A stretch of DNA of 49,501 nt, taken from the NCBI GenBank assembly GCA_012932865.1, contig SAXG01000150.1:1-49501 (forward strand), given 5' to 3'. The notes under the pieces are model-generated. The model saw only the letters and a program-made list of their open reading frames with translations, ran no database searches and was not told the origin of the DNA. The stretch's first letter is position 1, and the number at the start of each line of letters is the position of its first letter. A program made the position numbers and the translations under genes. Origin of the DNA: Amylostereum areolatum. Lineage: Eukaryota > Basidiomycota > Agaricomycetes > Russulales > Stereaceae. Below, piece by piece: positions 30,823-42,958 of this stretch.

Positions 30823-32675
30823 GCCATCTCTTCGGCCACAGCCTGAGTCTCCGACAAGTTTTCATATCCCCACCTAACCCCCCTCGCCATCAGTGTTCTT
30901 CCAAAACGGAGAGGTAAAAAAGAAAACCCACCTGCACAGCTGGAAGCCGAACCCCCACATCGGCTGCCAGGTCGGCAATCCGACGACGGCGCCGTACTGC
31001 TCGACGACGCTCTTCGGGTCCGGGCCCGCGAAGAAGTACAAGTCGAGGGTGCCGCCGAGGAGACGGTATTGGACGAGGGAGGCGTTGAACCCCGGAGGGG
31101 TCGCGAGGACAACGTCCGCACCGGCCGCACTGGGTCGCTCGGTGTCAGTCGCATGAAAGGGAGAGGAGAGAGCGCGCGGCCAACGCACTTGGAGAGGAAG
31201 ACGCCATGGGACTGGGAGAGGTTGTTCGAGGCGTTGAACCGATGCTCGAGGTAGACCGCGTGCGCGCCGTATCTGTCCACGGAAACGCGTCGGTGGAAAG
31301 ATCGGGGGGGGAGGACGGACGGACGCACAAGTTTTCGTTTTCCGGGTCTGCGTCGTCGCGCGCCCACATCGTCTGCACGGTGCCGTTCTGGCCGATATCG
31401 CGCCTGAACCCGCTCGTGGCGACGGCCTCGCCGAGCCCGTACACGTTCGCGTCGCGCGGGAGCGCCGAGGTGAGCTGCAGGTACTGGTCCTCGAACACGG
31501 TCTGAAACCCGTCAAACGTGAGGTTGTCGCTCGTACCCGAGGACGCCGGGGCAGCGGGCAGCGACGCGGTCCTGGTGTCGAAGAGCGGGTCCGCGGCGGG
31601 GTCGGCGCGGCGGGTGATCCAAAAGGCGAAGGGCGAGGACGCGTGGTTGAAGACGAGGTCGGAGGTGTTGAGCAGGGAGGGCGCGGCGTCGGTCGGGGCG
31701 TCCGGGCGGGGGAAGTACTCCGGAGGGAGGGTGAATTGGCGGGCGGCGGTGTCGGAGATGTGGACGTGCAGTCTGGGTGGAGGGCCAGGATGAGCGAGTG
31801 GAAGAGGGAATCGTGTCCGTGCACTGACCTGGATTGGGTTTCGTACGTGACCTCGATCGTGAGGTCGGCGATGTCGATGCCAAAGGCGTTGCAGGCGGGT
31901 CCCGCGAGGGACAGGTGAGCGACGAGGCCATGCGTGGTCTGTCGCACCGCTCCCAAAGTGTAGCCTAGAAGGAGAACAAGGCGCACATACATTAACATTC
32001 AGCCAACAAACAAGCAGGCAGGCGCGCGCGAAGCCGTACCGGGACAAGTCGACACATTCAGCGAGAGTTGGGTGCCGTTTGCGGCCGCTACAAGACCCGG
32101 CGACGCGACGCTACCCGCGTACGCGGTCGCAAACGAAAGAAGGGCGTATGTGATCCCTCCCAACATGGTTGCCGCGATGAAGAGGAGCTGAATTTGAAGC
32201 CTGGAGGAAGGGGGAGAGGTCAGGGCTCCGGTCAATCCACCGAAGGTATAAATGCGAGGAGACGTACCATCGATGGCGAGGGCGCGCTCCTCGTGAAAAT
32301 ACACGTCTGCTGACCTCGTCGACGTCTGATTTGATGCCCATCATGATGACTTTCGACGGGGCGTGGGGCCAGGGGGACTCTTTTCTGTGAGGTCGACGTC
32401 ACCGAGTCCGGAACGCGAGTCGGTCGATGGAGGTGATGTCTTGGAATTGGAGCCCGTCGCGGTCGGAGGCGTCGAGAAAGAGCAGATGGGCGGGACGTTG
32501 TCGGACTCGTCGTCGACGTGGTCGAGGTTGAGAGCTGAAGCTGAAGAAGGCTCATGCTTGAGCGTGTGGGGTCCGTGGGGAACTGTGACGAGAAAGGCAT
32601 TCATGGAGAAGCGCAAAGACGTAGAGCAACTTGAAGGCTGCAGGCGTCCACAGGCCCACGTGCTTGCCACAAAAC
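30822..32675 (-). pseudogene. Truncated 5' copy of the GH31 alpha-glucosidase gene
   Basis: Near-identical to 22333-23825 of the GH31 gene and more distantly related across the promoter region (32340-32675 against 23825-24125). It contains the start codon at 32166, signal peptide, introns and about the first 300 codons, but stops before the catalytic domain: the DMNEP nucleophile and the acid/base region are absent. The frame is open through its own exons, then runs into the dioxygenase fragment out of frame. A secreted N-terminal beta-sandwich fragment could in principle be made, but hydrolase activity is impossible. Confidence 0.85.
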
Positions 32676-32962
32676 GCCATCCTCAAGTTTGAAACAAATT
32701 GAAACTCGCCATCGCGCACAAAGAAGGAGGTAAACAGATTGATTCTGCATTACCGCATATCCACTGAACCGACGAGGGAAAAAGTCCATGCGTATATAAC
32801 GAAGAGTACGTGTGAACGACAGAGCGCTGCGCTACAAGGAGGGTGGGAGTATACATTTGGTTCTATAAGGAAGGGAGGGAGTACACAGAGTGGTAGAAAG
32901 ATCCAAAACCGAGATAAGAGGTGGTGAGAGTAGTGGTAAGTATACAGCGATGAGTGAGTGGC

Positions 32963-34436
32963 TCAAGCAGTCGTGCTGGAGCTCGTCTTGCTAGACGTGG
33001 CGGTGGTCGTCGCGGTCGTGCTGGCCTTGGTGGATGTGCTGGCGCTGGCCGACGCGGTCGTGCTGGCCGCGGTCGACGGCGCACCCGAGAATCCAGAGGG
33101 GAAGCCGCTGCCGGAGGGCGCGCCGCCCGCGCCGCCACCAACGCCGCTGTTCGCGTTCGCGACCCCGCCGTCCTCGGTGAGCGTCGCGGCGGACGAGACG
33201 TCGTACGAGGCCGTGACGTTGATGCCCATCGCGCCCCACGCGAAGATGCCGTCGGACACGTCCTCGCCGAGGAGGACGTACTCGAGCACGGGGTCGATCG
33301 TGCCCGCCTCGGAGGACAGGATCGAGTCCTCCGCGTTCGTGGTGAGCGTCTGGGTGTTGGTCGCGTACGGCGAGGTGGCCTCGACCTGGGTGATCAGGTC
33401 CTGGTCGAAGAAGAACTGGCCGACGTGCTTCACGTCCGAGGCTTTGTACGTCCCGTTCGCGAACGTCGTCCCGTTCTCCTGCGCGAGGATGTGGATGTGG
33501 GTCGCGCGCGAGGTGTAGTGGCCCGGGAAGACGGTGAGGAACTGCGCGACGCCGTCCGCGTCCGTCTCCTGGATTCCGCGCAGGAAGGTGGAGTTCTGCG
33601 AGCCAAGGAGGGTCAGCGCGATTGCACGAACACGCGACGTGGGGGCCCGAATACGTACCAAGTTGCTTGCGTCGTCGCTGTTTCCGTTCCCGTTCGCGAC
33701 GATGCCGGCGTACACGCCGGTGGAGTTGGCTAAGGGAGGGAAGAAAGTTTTGGTTGGACATGCGCAGGGATGCGGAGGGGCGCGGAGACGTACCGTGCCA
33801 GAAGTCGATGAAGACGTTCGAGACGGGCTCGCACGTGGTGACGTCGATCAACTGGACGTCGACGTACAGGTCCACGCCCGCCTGGTCTTCGCGGAGGTCG
33901 TAGCGGACAAATTCGCCGTCGACGTCTAATGAAGCGTCAGCGGGCGGTCTCGAGCATCCGGAGGTGATTGAGCGTACAGTAGGGACCCTGGGTCGTCTCG
34001 GGCGCGAGGATGCAGGAGCTGTTTCCCGTGAAGAGGGTCGAGGCGTCGGTGTCGTTGGTGATGCCGGTCAGGTTGGAGAGATGGGTGGTGTCGAGCACGG
34101 TGTCGAGGTCGCGCTTGAACACGCCGCGGGCTGATCGTCTCTGTCAGTTGAGATTCTTTCCGAACCAAAGGGAAGGTACTTACGCATGGAGATGCCGAGG
34201 TCGCGCCTGGCCTTGTGCGCGAGGGCCTCGCGGCGGGCATGCGCGCGCTCGTACACGCCCCCACGCTTGCGGAGCTGGTCCTGGCAGTTGCCGAGCGAAC
34301 GGCGGGCGATGGTGTTGAACCGCTCAAACTTGACGGCCTCGAAGGAGCCGGGCTTGGGGGCGGGATGAGCGGTGACGAGACCGAAGGAGGACGCGGCGAC
34401 GGCGGCGGCGGAGAACACGGAAGAGATGAGGACCAT
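32963..34436 (-). CDS. Secreted intradiol ring-cleavage dioxygenase
   Basis: Non-haem Fe(III) enzyme that cleaves catechol-type rings between the hydroxyls; secreted fungal members act on lignin-derived aromatics. Minus-strand exons 34184-34436, 33978-34130, 33794-33925, 33659-33729 and 32963-33595 join in frame to 413 residues. There is a signal peptide of about 23 residues ending in LVTA, then a typical propeptide-like basic region (RRSLGNC). The APETTQGPYYVDGE motif spans the third intron. Likely iron ligands are the tyrosines in FWHANSTGVY and FPGHY and the histidines in the HIH of SRATHIHIL. The C-terminus is a Gly/Ser stretch followed by a Ser/Thr/Ala-rich tail, probably O-glycosylated. 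A TATA box lies at 34557. A fragment of this gene's tail is found at 30728-30822. Confidence 0.92.
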
Positions 34437-34556
34437 GTTGGAGTGTCTGAGTGAGAGGGTAGCTGAGTGGGAAGAGAGGTTGGAAGAGCGATGAAGAACT
34501 TGAGAGAAGAGAAAGGAGGAGCTGTATTGTAGAGAGAAGGGTTGTCCGCGGCCTGC

Positions 34557-34563
34557 CTTTATA
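34557..34563 (-). promoter_or_regulatory. TATA box of the dioxygenase gene
   Basis: On the minus strand GGGTATAAAGGC lies about 125 bp upstream of the start codon at 34436, followed by an AT- and CT-rich leader. Confidence 0.6.
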
Positions 34564-35554
34564 CCCTCCTAGCCCCGGCGCAAAAAGGAGGTGAAGAACA
34601 GTTGGCCCATCCGCAGTGAAAAATGAGCAAACGACGCTTGAGCCATGCTGTGGAGTCTCCGAGTTCGCGCACGGCGGTTTGGGGTGCGGTGTTCACTGTC
34701 TCTACTGCGCGCGAGCGCGAAAGGTTCGCGTTTTTCGCCCTGGACGCGACTCAGGTTGCGTGACCGTCCGTAGGCGCGACTGCGGTGGGACGATCGTCCG
34801 TATGTAAAGCGCGGGCTGTGTTTGGCTGGAGAGATTCCACCGTCGACTGCGAGTTTGCCTGGGTTGCCTACCGACAATGAGCACTTCACGAAAAGCGTGA
34901 CGACTGGCTACTACGCACCGTCCTCTTACACCGCCTCCTCCTCTCCTGATCTTCTGAACGACCCGCCCTTCGGAGAACAATCTAGAGCCACGGAAAAAGG
35001 AGTGTCTTGCGCAGCGATAGGAGCAGGCATGCGGCGGATGGAGACAAGCCACCCTCCTGTGTGTGGTGCATGCCATCCGATGTCCGACTCCTGGAGGCGT
35101 TGTTTCGGAAGCAAATGAGGATGGAAGCCCGCATCTTTACCCTATTAAATTTGCTTAGGGGCACTGCCGATGAGACGATGGTCTCGGTAAAGACTCGCAT
35201 AACAGATCTCGGTACATTGAGATTTCGCTGCGGCCTGCGAAGACTCCGCGAGGAGGAGGAGGCTCAGGAAGGGATGTTGTTCTTGTCAGGCACGACTTTT
35301 CGGTTTCGGCAAAATCTCGGCTCGTTCCGTGAAGTGTTGACAGACTCGGCCAAACATGGCCCAGATCCATAGCCACTGTTGTCCGCGGCGGTGGCGTGGC
35401 CCGGTTTGTCTCATTTTGCCCAGAGACTGCTTATCGAGATTCGATGCTGTTGCACAGACCAGTCTCTGTAGCCGATCTTATACAGAAGATAGTCGTTGTG
35501 TATTTATTTAAGGACGAGACGAAGTCTTAGGAGCTCCTGATGAGGACAGATGTG
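34564..35554. other. Intergenic region between dioxygenase and phosphatase genes
   Basis: About 1 kb upstream of the dioxygenase and downstream of the phosphatase stop. Plus-strand open frames (34822-35118, 35007-35372) overlap in different frames and have no recognisable family features. I do not call a gene here. Confidence 0.45.
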
Positions 35555-38452
35555 CTACCTCCCTCCATACGAAGAGACATTTCGCGTCTGCCCCAGTCCC
35601 AGCGCGTCCGCGATCTTGAAAAATATGTCGACGGAGCTATACATCGAGCACCGTCATTCATTATCAAGGGTGAAAAGAGGACGGAAAACCAACGCACTTA
35701 TATACCCCGCGGAACGCTTCCGACCCGGGTCCGTTCGCATACACCGCGACGTCTGTGACCGGGCGAGAGGCGAGGTCAGCCATCGAAATAGCATATCTGC
35801 TCCAACGGAAACGCGAACGCACCCGTCAGACTATGCACGCCCTGCGTATCCTCGACAGGCAAGTTTCCTATGTAACGTCCACCGCTATGAGCATACCATC
35901 GACGTGCACGCACGCACGCACGCACCAGAAACTGTGAATCCACCCTGCCCGTCCGCCGGATTCGGCGCTGCCGCTCCACTGGCCCCCGCAACCGCAGGCA
36001 CGCGCGGGCCCGTGCGCACGAGTGTGTAGTTCTCCCTGTGGTCCATGTTCGCCACGACGCCGGCCGCGAGCGCGTAGCGCGGGTCCCACTGCACGGGGAA
36101 GTTTGGGCCCTGCGCGCCGACGACGGCGGTGCGGTTCGTCGGGAGCGTGCCGGGCGCGACGGTGTATCCCGACAGACCCGAATTGGCATACACGCCAACC
36201 GCGGTCCGCTTTTGGGCGTCTGTGGACTGTGAGGCGAGGTATTGGGTGTCGACGCCGCCACTGCGAAAGACCGTGTTGGTGAGAGGTAAGAAAGGGAGAG
36301 GGAGGGGAAAGACGCACTAGACATCGAAGCCATGCCCGTGATCGGCGGTGACGACGATCAGCGTGTCCTCGTATGCGCCGATTTGCTTGAGGTGCGCTAT
36401 GGACGCACGCACGGTGTCGTCGAGCTCGAGGAGCTCGCCGAGAGCGCGGGGATAGTCGAGGACGTGCATCTACAAATGATGGTACGCGCTCCGTTCGGCT
36501 ACCGATGGGGAACGAACATGGGCGGGACATACCATTTTATCTGGGAGATGGATGGATAGGTAAGCGTGACGACGAAAGCACGGTGAGAGGAGAAGCATAC
36601 CGATGGATGCTGCTTCGCTCATGAGAAGCCACCCTTCATTGCCCTTCGCCCGCGCTTCGAGGACGTCAATTGCCTACCGGACCAGTTAGAAAATGAGTGT
36701 ATGAGACCGCCCAGAGCACCCACCTTCAGCGTCATGTCTTTCAGCCCAGGCTGGTCCGTGGCGTCCGTGCCATCCCCAGTCGGCGAGTTCGCCAGGCCCC
36801 GAAGGTTCTCCGGGTGCACCTCGCGGTCGACCCACTTGGCCTTCATCACGTACAACGACGGTCAGAGACAGAACACGAGTGATCGAGTGATAAATGAACA
36901 ACACACCAAGTTACTCTTGGAGAAGATGCCGAGAGCGCGGTGCGAGGTGTCCATCGTCTTGAGGGCCGTCTTATTGTGCACGACGTTGTACCCGGCCTCC
37001 GCGAAAAGATCGTAATAGTTGCGCCCGCCAAGGGAGCCTCCTGGAAGAAAGTTTTCCGCGCCACCCCCGAAGAGCACTGTCAAGCCCCGGTCGAGTTATG
37101 ATAAATCAGCTGTGAAGATAGACGAAAACCTTACCGTCCACCCCGTCCATCTTCGTCCACGAGTAATTCGCCGTGCCATGCAGAAATGTGTCGACAATCT
37201 CTGCGCTGCGCCCACGATCACGAGTGTGCGCGACGAGCGCGGCGGGCGTCGCGTCCGCGATGAATGCGGTGCTGACGATCCCGATGCGTCCGCCGTGGAT
37301 CCTGCGAAAGAGCTCTGCAAGGGTCTCAAATTTGGGGTCGTCGAATGGGTCCGCAGAGCTGCATAGACGATTTCCGTCGGATTACATATGCGGGAACTCC
37401 AGAAGGAAACGCACCTATCGACGTAAACGTTGAGAGCGTTGACGGTAGACTTGTGACCTGTGTTGAGCGCGGTCGCGCTGTTGGCGGAGTCGGTGATGAA
37501 AGAATCGATAGAGTGGGTCATCTTGAGCCAGTAACGCGGTCAGGCCAAGATATGTGTGGATAAGTTCGATGACACGCACCTGATGTCCCAGGTTATCCAT
37601 CTGCACACGTCCAACTTTCGATGAGTAGACGGACCCTTGGAAGGACCGCGAGCACGAACCTGATCCAGCTGTCGGAGAAAGCACGTCAGAACATTCGGTA
37701 CTAGCAGAGTATGGGACCATGATGCTCACCTGAAGCAGAGATTGATATTTTCCGTTGATGCTCTTGTGGGCAAGAAGCCGCGCGGCAGACTGCGTGGATA
37801 TCGTCATCCCGTCGCCGATGAAGAACAGCACGTTCTTCGCCTTGCGTCTCGTCGACGCGGGGCGTACATGCCAGTGCGCAACGGTCTGCTGTCCACCGTA
37901 ATAGCTGGATATGCATTTCAATCATCAGTGATGCGAGCAGGTTGAAGATATGGTGGCAGGCGTACTGGAGTGTTGCAAGGTAATCGCCTGGTTCATAGAG
38001 CGCGACTCGGCGGTAGGCTTTTGCGGCGACGTTCACGAGCACGGGTGTCCCAGCTTGCTTCGCGAAAAGGTCCTCGTAGTACGTGAAGTTCCACCTCTCG
38101 ATCTCTGCGCCGCATTCCATTATTCAGATCCTCGTCCTGAGCTGAAGATTAAACAACACGCACGCGGCTCTGAAAGACCAAAGAACGCGGAGGCCTTGAC
38201 AGCACGTCCACCGGTCTTCTGGACCTCCAAGTAAAAGGTGTCATCTGGCTTGCCTTCCGCATACGCCTCCGTACCGTTGACGGGGGCGTGGACCTCGATG
38301 CGGACGTCGAACGCCTGGCCCGGGAGAAAGTCGGCTTGGTCGGGCGGGAAAAGGCAACCGAGATCAGGGCAGGTACCAAGGCGTTGGAACGTCTGAGCTG
38401 ATACGCAGGTGACCAGAGAAAGAGGAAGGACAGAAAGCGCGAAAAGGCGCAT
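35555..38452 (-). CDS. Secreted alkaline phosphatase
   Basis: Metal-dependent phosphomonoesterase that releases phosphate from organic esters. The start at 38452 gives a signal peptide (MRLFALSVLPLSLVTCVSA). Many short introns break the gene. In order the translation shows a family-specific N-terminal region, NVLFFIGDGM with a metal-binding Asp near 37800-37830, the catalytic serine motif SFITDSANSATAL near 37470-37505, a GGAENFLPGG segment near 37040, the metal-ligand motif VVTADHGHGFDVFGG near 36320-36355, and a C-terminus that I extend through three further introns to a GVHSLTDVAVYANGPG segment and a VDIFFKIADALGLGQ ending, closing with TAG at 35555-35557. These last exons match the usual C-terminus of fungal enzymes. 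The assignment is firm; individual exon edges are less certain. Confidence 0.88.
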
Positions 38453-38966
38453 CTTGGTCGACGTCGAGACACGCTGCAAGATGGGCCTGCATGTACGAGA
38501 AAAACCCGTCGGGTTTTATGGTTCTCCTCCTCCCTTGGCAGGGCGCTTACAGACATACAGGGCGACAGTGAACCTGGCGGGATCGCTGAACGTGGGCAAT
38601 GCGCAAATCAACACCACGTCCACCACGACACGAACGTGCGTCGCTCGATGGCGGGGCCGCGGGGGTAGCCCAAACCTGCGACAGGGCCTTGCTTTGAGCT
38701 CCTCGTGCATTCGCAAGAAGAGATATGTTCGGGCCTAGGAACAGGTCTATGGATAGATTTGCGAAAGGGTTGTCCGCGGCGGATCTCCAGCGGACAATGG
38801 TCGTTCGGAACGGGATATTGATGTATGTCGGAGCTTGAATAGAGCCGGCGTTATCCGAGCCTATACTTCGGGTTCTTCAGAAAGCGTTGTTCGTTCTCAT
38901 AAGTTCGTACCGAAGCCTACATCGATAGTGTATCGCAACCACTGCCTGGATATCGTACACAGAATT

Positions 38967-40474
38967 TCACATATCGGAGATAGATCCCTTCTCCCATTCC
39001 AATCCCTCTCCAGATGCGCCGCCTTTCTTCACCACCAATTCACACCGCCCGCCCTTTCTCACAACGTCCCAGCGCACGGTTGTTGGTTCGGGCCCATCAT
39101 ATCCAGATGAGATATCGAGGGAGACTTGTGCCAGCGTCGGAATTCGGTTCGCAAGCTGCAGAGCCACTTTCTCGCGATCGACCTCGTCAACTTCGTCTGT
39201 GAGCCAGGGATCAATGTCATTTGAGAACCGCATGCCGAGGTGGAAGGACGAGACGGATATTGTTTCGGATAGCGCATATATTTGAGTCTATAAAAGTGAG
39301 CACGTTAGTTAATGTGAGTGAGAAAATCAAAGCTGGGGTGTGTACATACCATCAGTATAGTTGGTGAGACAAAGTACGAAGAGAGATCGAAGTGGAGAGC
39401 GAGCCGGGGTACATTCGTTCCTTCCGGAAGTATGCGATGAAGCTGCTCGGACTCCTCGTCCCAGTCCTCGGGTGAGAAATGAAGGATCAGCGCGTCTTTT
39501 GGACAGGCTCGGCTGAGGATGCCCTTGATCTGTCTTCTACCATAATCGTCGCACTCGATGTTGCCGATGACGAGACGGCCGACTGGACAAGACACGCCGT
39601 AAAAGTGGAGCGACAGCATCTTTCCTGCGAGCGATTCCAAACTCGACCATCCACCCACAGCCTCCCGCTGCTCGTCGGGCTCCATATATATGACGTCGGA
39701 TCCCTCGGTCCAGCGGGAAAGCATGTGTTCGATGCACAAGTCGTTGGATGCGGAGAAGTGGCGTAGGTTGGGGAAGGAAAGCATGATGGGCTCTACGTCC
39801 GTGCTAAAGCAGTCGCGCAGGTGGAGGGTGTGAACGTGGGGGAAGACGACCTGGGGGTCTAGAAGCTTGGCATGGCGTAATTCGAGCTTTTGAAGCGTAG
39901 AGGAGTACGGCGCGAGGGCCGAAAGTGGATCCAGTGCCAGGTGGAGTGGGCGTTCTGTGGGGACACACCAAGAATTGATTCGTACGTTGAGAAGGAGAGA
40001 GCGCATGCTTTTCAGAAAGTCGGTGGCAGTGGGTTCACCGATAGACACCTCGAGACGCTTTACGTTGGGAAGTGCGCCGATAGCGGCGGATAAAGCGGGG
40101 GACCCGAACACGCCGCCTTCGCGGAGGGCGTTGGAGAGCACCAGCTCCTCTACGTTCGACGCTCGGGAGACGACTTGGGTCAATGGGCCGAAATCCTCAG
40201 GACTATGTCTGTCGTCGGTATCAACGAGTTCAAGTCTTCGTAGCAGAGGAATTCGTCCAGGGCCGTCAGCCAGCATGAAGCAAGCAAACGATGCGATGTC
40301 GTCGCGGCCGCCACAGCCCTCCCGGTGGAGAACGACCTTGTGTCTGAGAAGACAAAGGGCCCCGTATTCCTGATATCTTCGACAGGTCTTGAGGAAGGAA
40401 AGCAATGTGTCGCGGTCTATCAGAGAGTCGATGATGTGAAAGACGTCGAAGGGGAAAAGCGACTGGCGAGGCAT
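38967..40474 (-). CDS. F-box-like protein with leucine-rich C-terminal region, paralogue 1
   Basis: Probable substrate-receptor type protein. The N-terminus (FPFDVFHIIDSLIDRDTL) fits the F-box-like helical pattern seen in large Agaricomycete families. Exons 39350-40474 and 38967-39287 join in frame (intron with a perfect CTAAC branch site) to 481 residues. Central repeats such as VVFPHVHTLHLRDC resemble degenerate leucine-rich repeats. It is paralogous over its whole length to 45286-47161. The latter has an additional N-terminal exon; here a similar upstream exon was sought between 40480 and 41060 but none joins in phase. Target and partner are unknown. Confidence 0.78.
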
Positions 40475-42045
40475 GTCGGCGGCAGAGCTGTTACTGTGAG
40501 CAGGGTCACGTCGTCAGCCAATTCAGCTACATGCGTAGAATACATGCATACCTCGACGTGAAAGTCGTGAAAGTCGCCCAATGGGTGGGAAATTACAGCT
40601 GACTTGAAGCGTCGGGGGGAAAGGTTGAAATGCCCGGAAGAGCCCACTACATATATACTCACCGCGAACAATGCCTTGTACGCGAGATAAGCCGAGGCGC
40701 CGCCATTGTCCTCCTCGCCTAAATACTTGTCGGCTCTTTTTCCCATCGATATCCCGGTGTCGTAGATCCTCGTGGGCCGTGGCACGCCGCACAGGTTGCC
40801 ATGAGACGAGACGAGACATCGTTGACGTACTGAGATCGTAACTTGCTGCTTTCGGGATGATGCGTGGTGTTTGTGACCATGAAGGGTACGCGTCGTGAGC
40901 GCGTGAGCCACGAGCCACGACAAAGACAAAGGAGAGGTGGCACCGCCGATCGCGCGACGCAGCGACGATTTGTAAGCGAACGGAGCTCCGTGATTGGCTT
41001 TGGGTCTCGAACGAGCTTCGTTTTGTAACTTTGTGCTTTCTAGGCCCTCTGGACGAGCTCGCACGCCAGTGAGAAAGCTGAGGTTCTAGCTCCTAGTCGG
41101 TTTCCCCCTTTGGAAGAACATATCAATCCTCTCACGCAGGTCCCAATCCAGGCGGTCAGCGCGTCAGCCTCGAGGAGCTGAATCTCTGATAGGTTGACCT
41201 GGCACGTTCTCGTGAAACACCAAGAGCTGGATGAATCTAATATCGATGCTGCGTAACGCAGTAGGTGCTCTTGCAGCGTTCCCTCTGAGATTCGTAGCTG
41301 TCGGGTTCATCGGAAGTACAGAGAGAAGGCTACATGTCGAGTAGTACAGGATATCTACGCACTTTGTCCGCCAATCTATAATCAAAATTATTGCCAGAGA
41401 ACTTTTGAACACGGTGGGAGTCGACTTTCTCGGTCAGTACAATAGACTGGCGATCTCTGACTCGTGATCAGGCTACGAAGGTTAGGCCCGTTGCGAATTC
41501 CTTTGATCCCAGTCCACAGTTCAGCTGCCGGGAGGAGGTGGCCCGGTGTTCGGTTGTGGTCGTGCGCGTTCCGTTTGCGCGCTCTGCCTTTTTCCTCGTC
41601 ACTTTTGATGTACTTCATCGTCTCAAACCTATACGAAAGTTACATCATCGTGATCGTTGGGATGTAAAGAATTGTCTGGTGTAAAAACTATGTCGACACG
41701 TGTAGCCGTATTTGCGGTGGAGAGCAATTCATGCAAAAAGCGTCGCGGATTTCGCGTCGCGTCGTTGAATTAAATAACAGTTTACATCTATTTGTTCCAG
41801 GACTCTCCCAGCCTCACGAAACCAATGATTGCGAGCGCAGCGAGCAATCATCGCGCTTACAGGAATCGAAAATATGGAAATCTTCCGCCAAAGAACGCGC
41901 CGCTGTGGAGATTGTCGGGAAAATGTACTCTCCTCTCGCCAAAGCATGTCTCTCCTTCTGGCCACTGCGCTGGTGGGAGTCAATATGGATCCATGACATC
42001 GGATAATAAACCCCCTCCCCCTCCCTCCATTCGTTTTCGGATACC
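40475..42045. other. Intergenic region upstream of F-box-like paralogue 1
   Basis: About 1.5 kb with small open frames only. A minus-strand frame ending in AYLAYKALFA before a good donor (GTGAGT near 40660) could be a 5' exon of the F-box gene or of a lost gene, but I could not link it in phase. The rest shows no recognisable feature. Confidence 0.4.
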
Positions 42046-42958
42046 ATGAAAGGACTCGAATTATTGAATGTCTGGTTCTGGAAGGCAGCCGTCGTCTTCC
42101 CGCACGTCCACCTGCTTCAAGTTCGTCTGGTCGACTCAGGCTGTTCCGGCCACGATGTTCAAGTCCTCGTCACTGCATCTTTCAATCCCCGACATCTCAC
42201 GACAAGTAACAACGTCAACATCAAGCACAATGCCGCCGCCGACGCAGACCACAAAGATATGGAAGACATATACCGCGACCGAAATTGGAACGAGGTACAC
42301 TAGAGTGGCCCAGGCTGGAATCGTTGTCGGGCACTCCGACGCCGCCGCCTCTAAACCATTGGCCAGTCCTGCGTCGTGGATAGATTATATATTCACAGGT
42401 CCCAATGCGACGGGTCCTCGACGAACTTCATTTGCAACATCATTGGCCTTGCTCAACCAGACTCGGCGCGAATCGATGTCAAGGCTAGTTCCGACGCAGA
42501 TCTCGAGTCCCTTCAACCCACCGTCATATTGCCCTCTACTTGCTTATCGCGACCTGACCTTCGCTGTTTTGCGATGCGAAGTGGAAGGTACGATGTGTCG
42601 CAAGCCTAGACGATGGTAAGCATCCTTCCTTAAGTTTTACATGCGTTAATGCGACACTTATCTAGGAGCGCATCTGAGAATGATCTCCTATCGTCCTTCC
42701 ACGTTTTCTTGGATGTCGGATGCATTGGGGGGTCGTCGATGCGATGGTCACGGGGAAGACTCTACTCGGTGGGTCCTCGAGAGAGACATAGATTTGCGGA
42801 GGGGCGTGATGGGTAACACGTCGTCGCCCGACCTTACCATTCGAGTTTGCTTAAAGTGGCCCCGCGTAAACGCGGTTGGTGATATGGAGACTAGAGAAGG
42901 ATTGTCAACGACATTCGTGAGATTCACCTATGAGTTACCTCCTAACCCTGTAACATGA
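42046..42958 (+). pseudogene. Remnant of an F-box-like family gene
   Basis: Pieces of the family occur in changing frames: VVFPHVHLLQVRLVDS near 42090-42135, EWPRLESLSGTP near 42300-42335 and IIGLAQPD near 42440-42470. These match VVFPHVHTLRLH, WPRLESLSGSP and VIAGLVPVD of the intact paralogue at 45286-47161 in order. The F-box start is missing, and stop codons and frameshifts separate the blocks. A possible intron (GTAAGC near 42617, ATCTAG near 42666) leads to a final open frame 42680-42958. It is oriented opposite to both intact paralogues. Confidence 0.7.
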
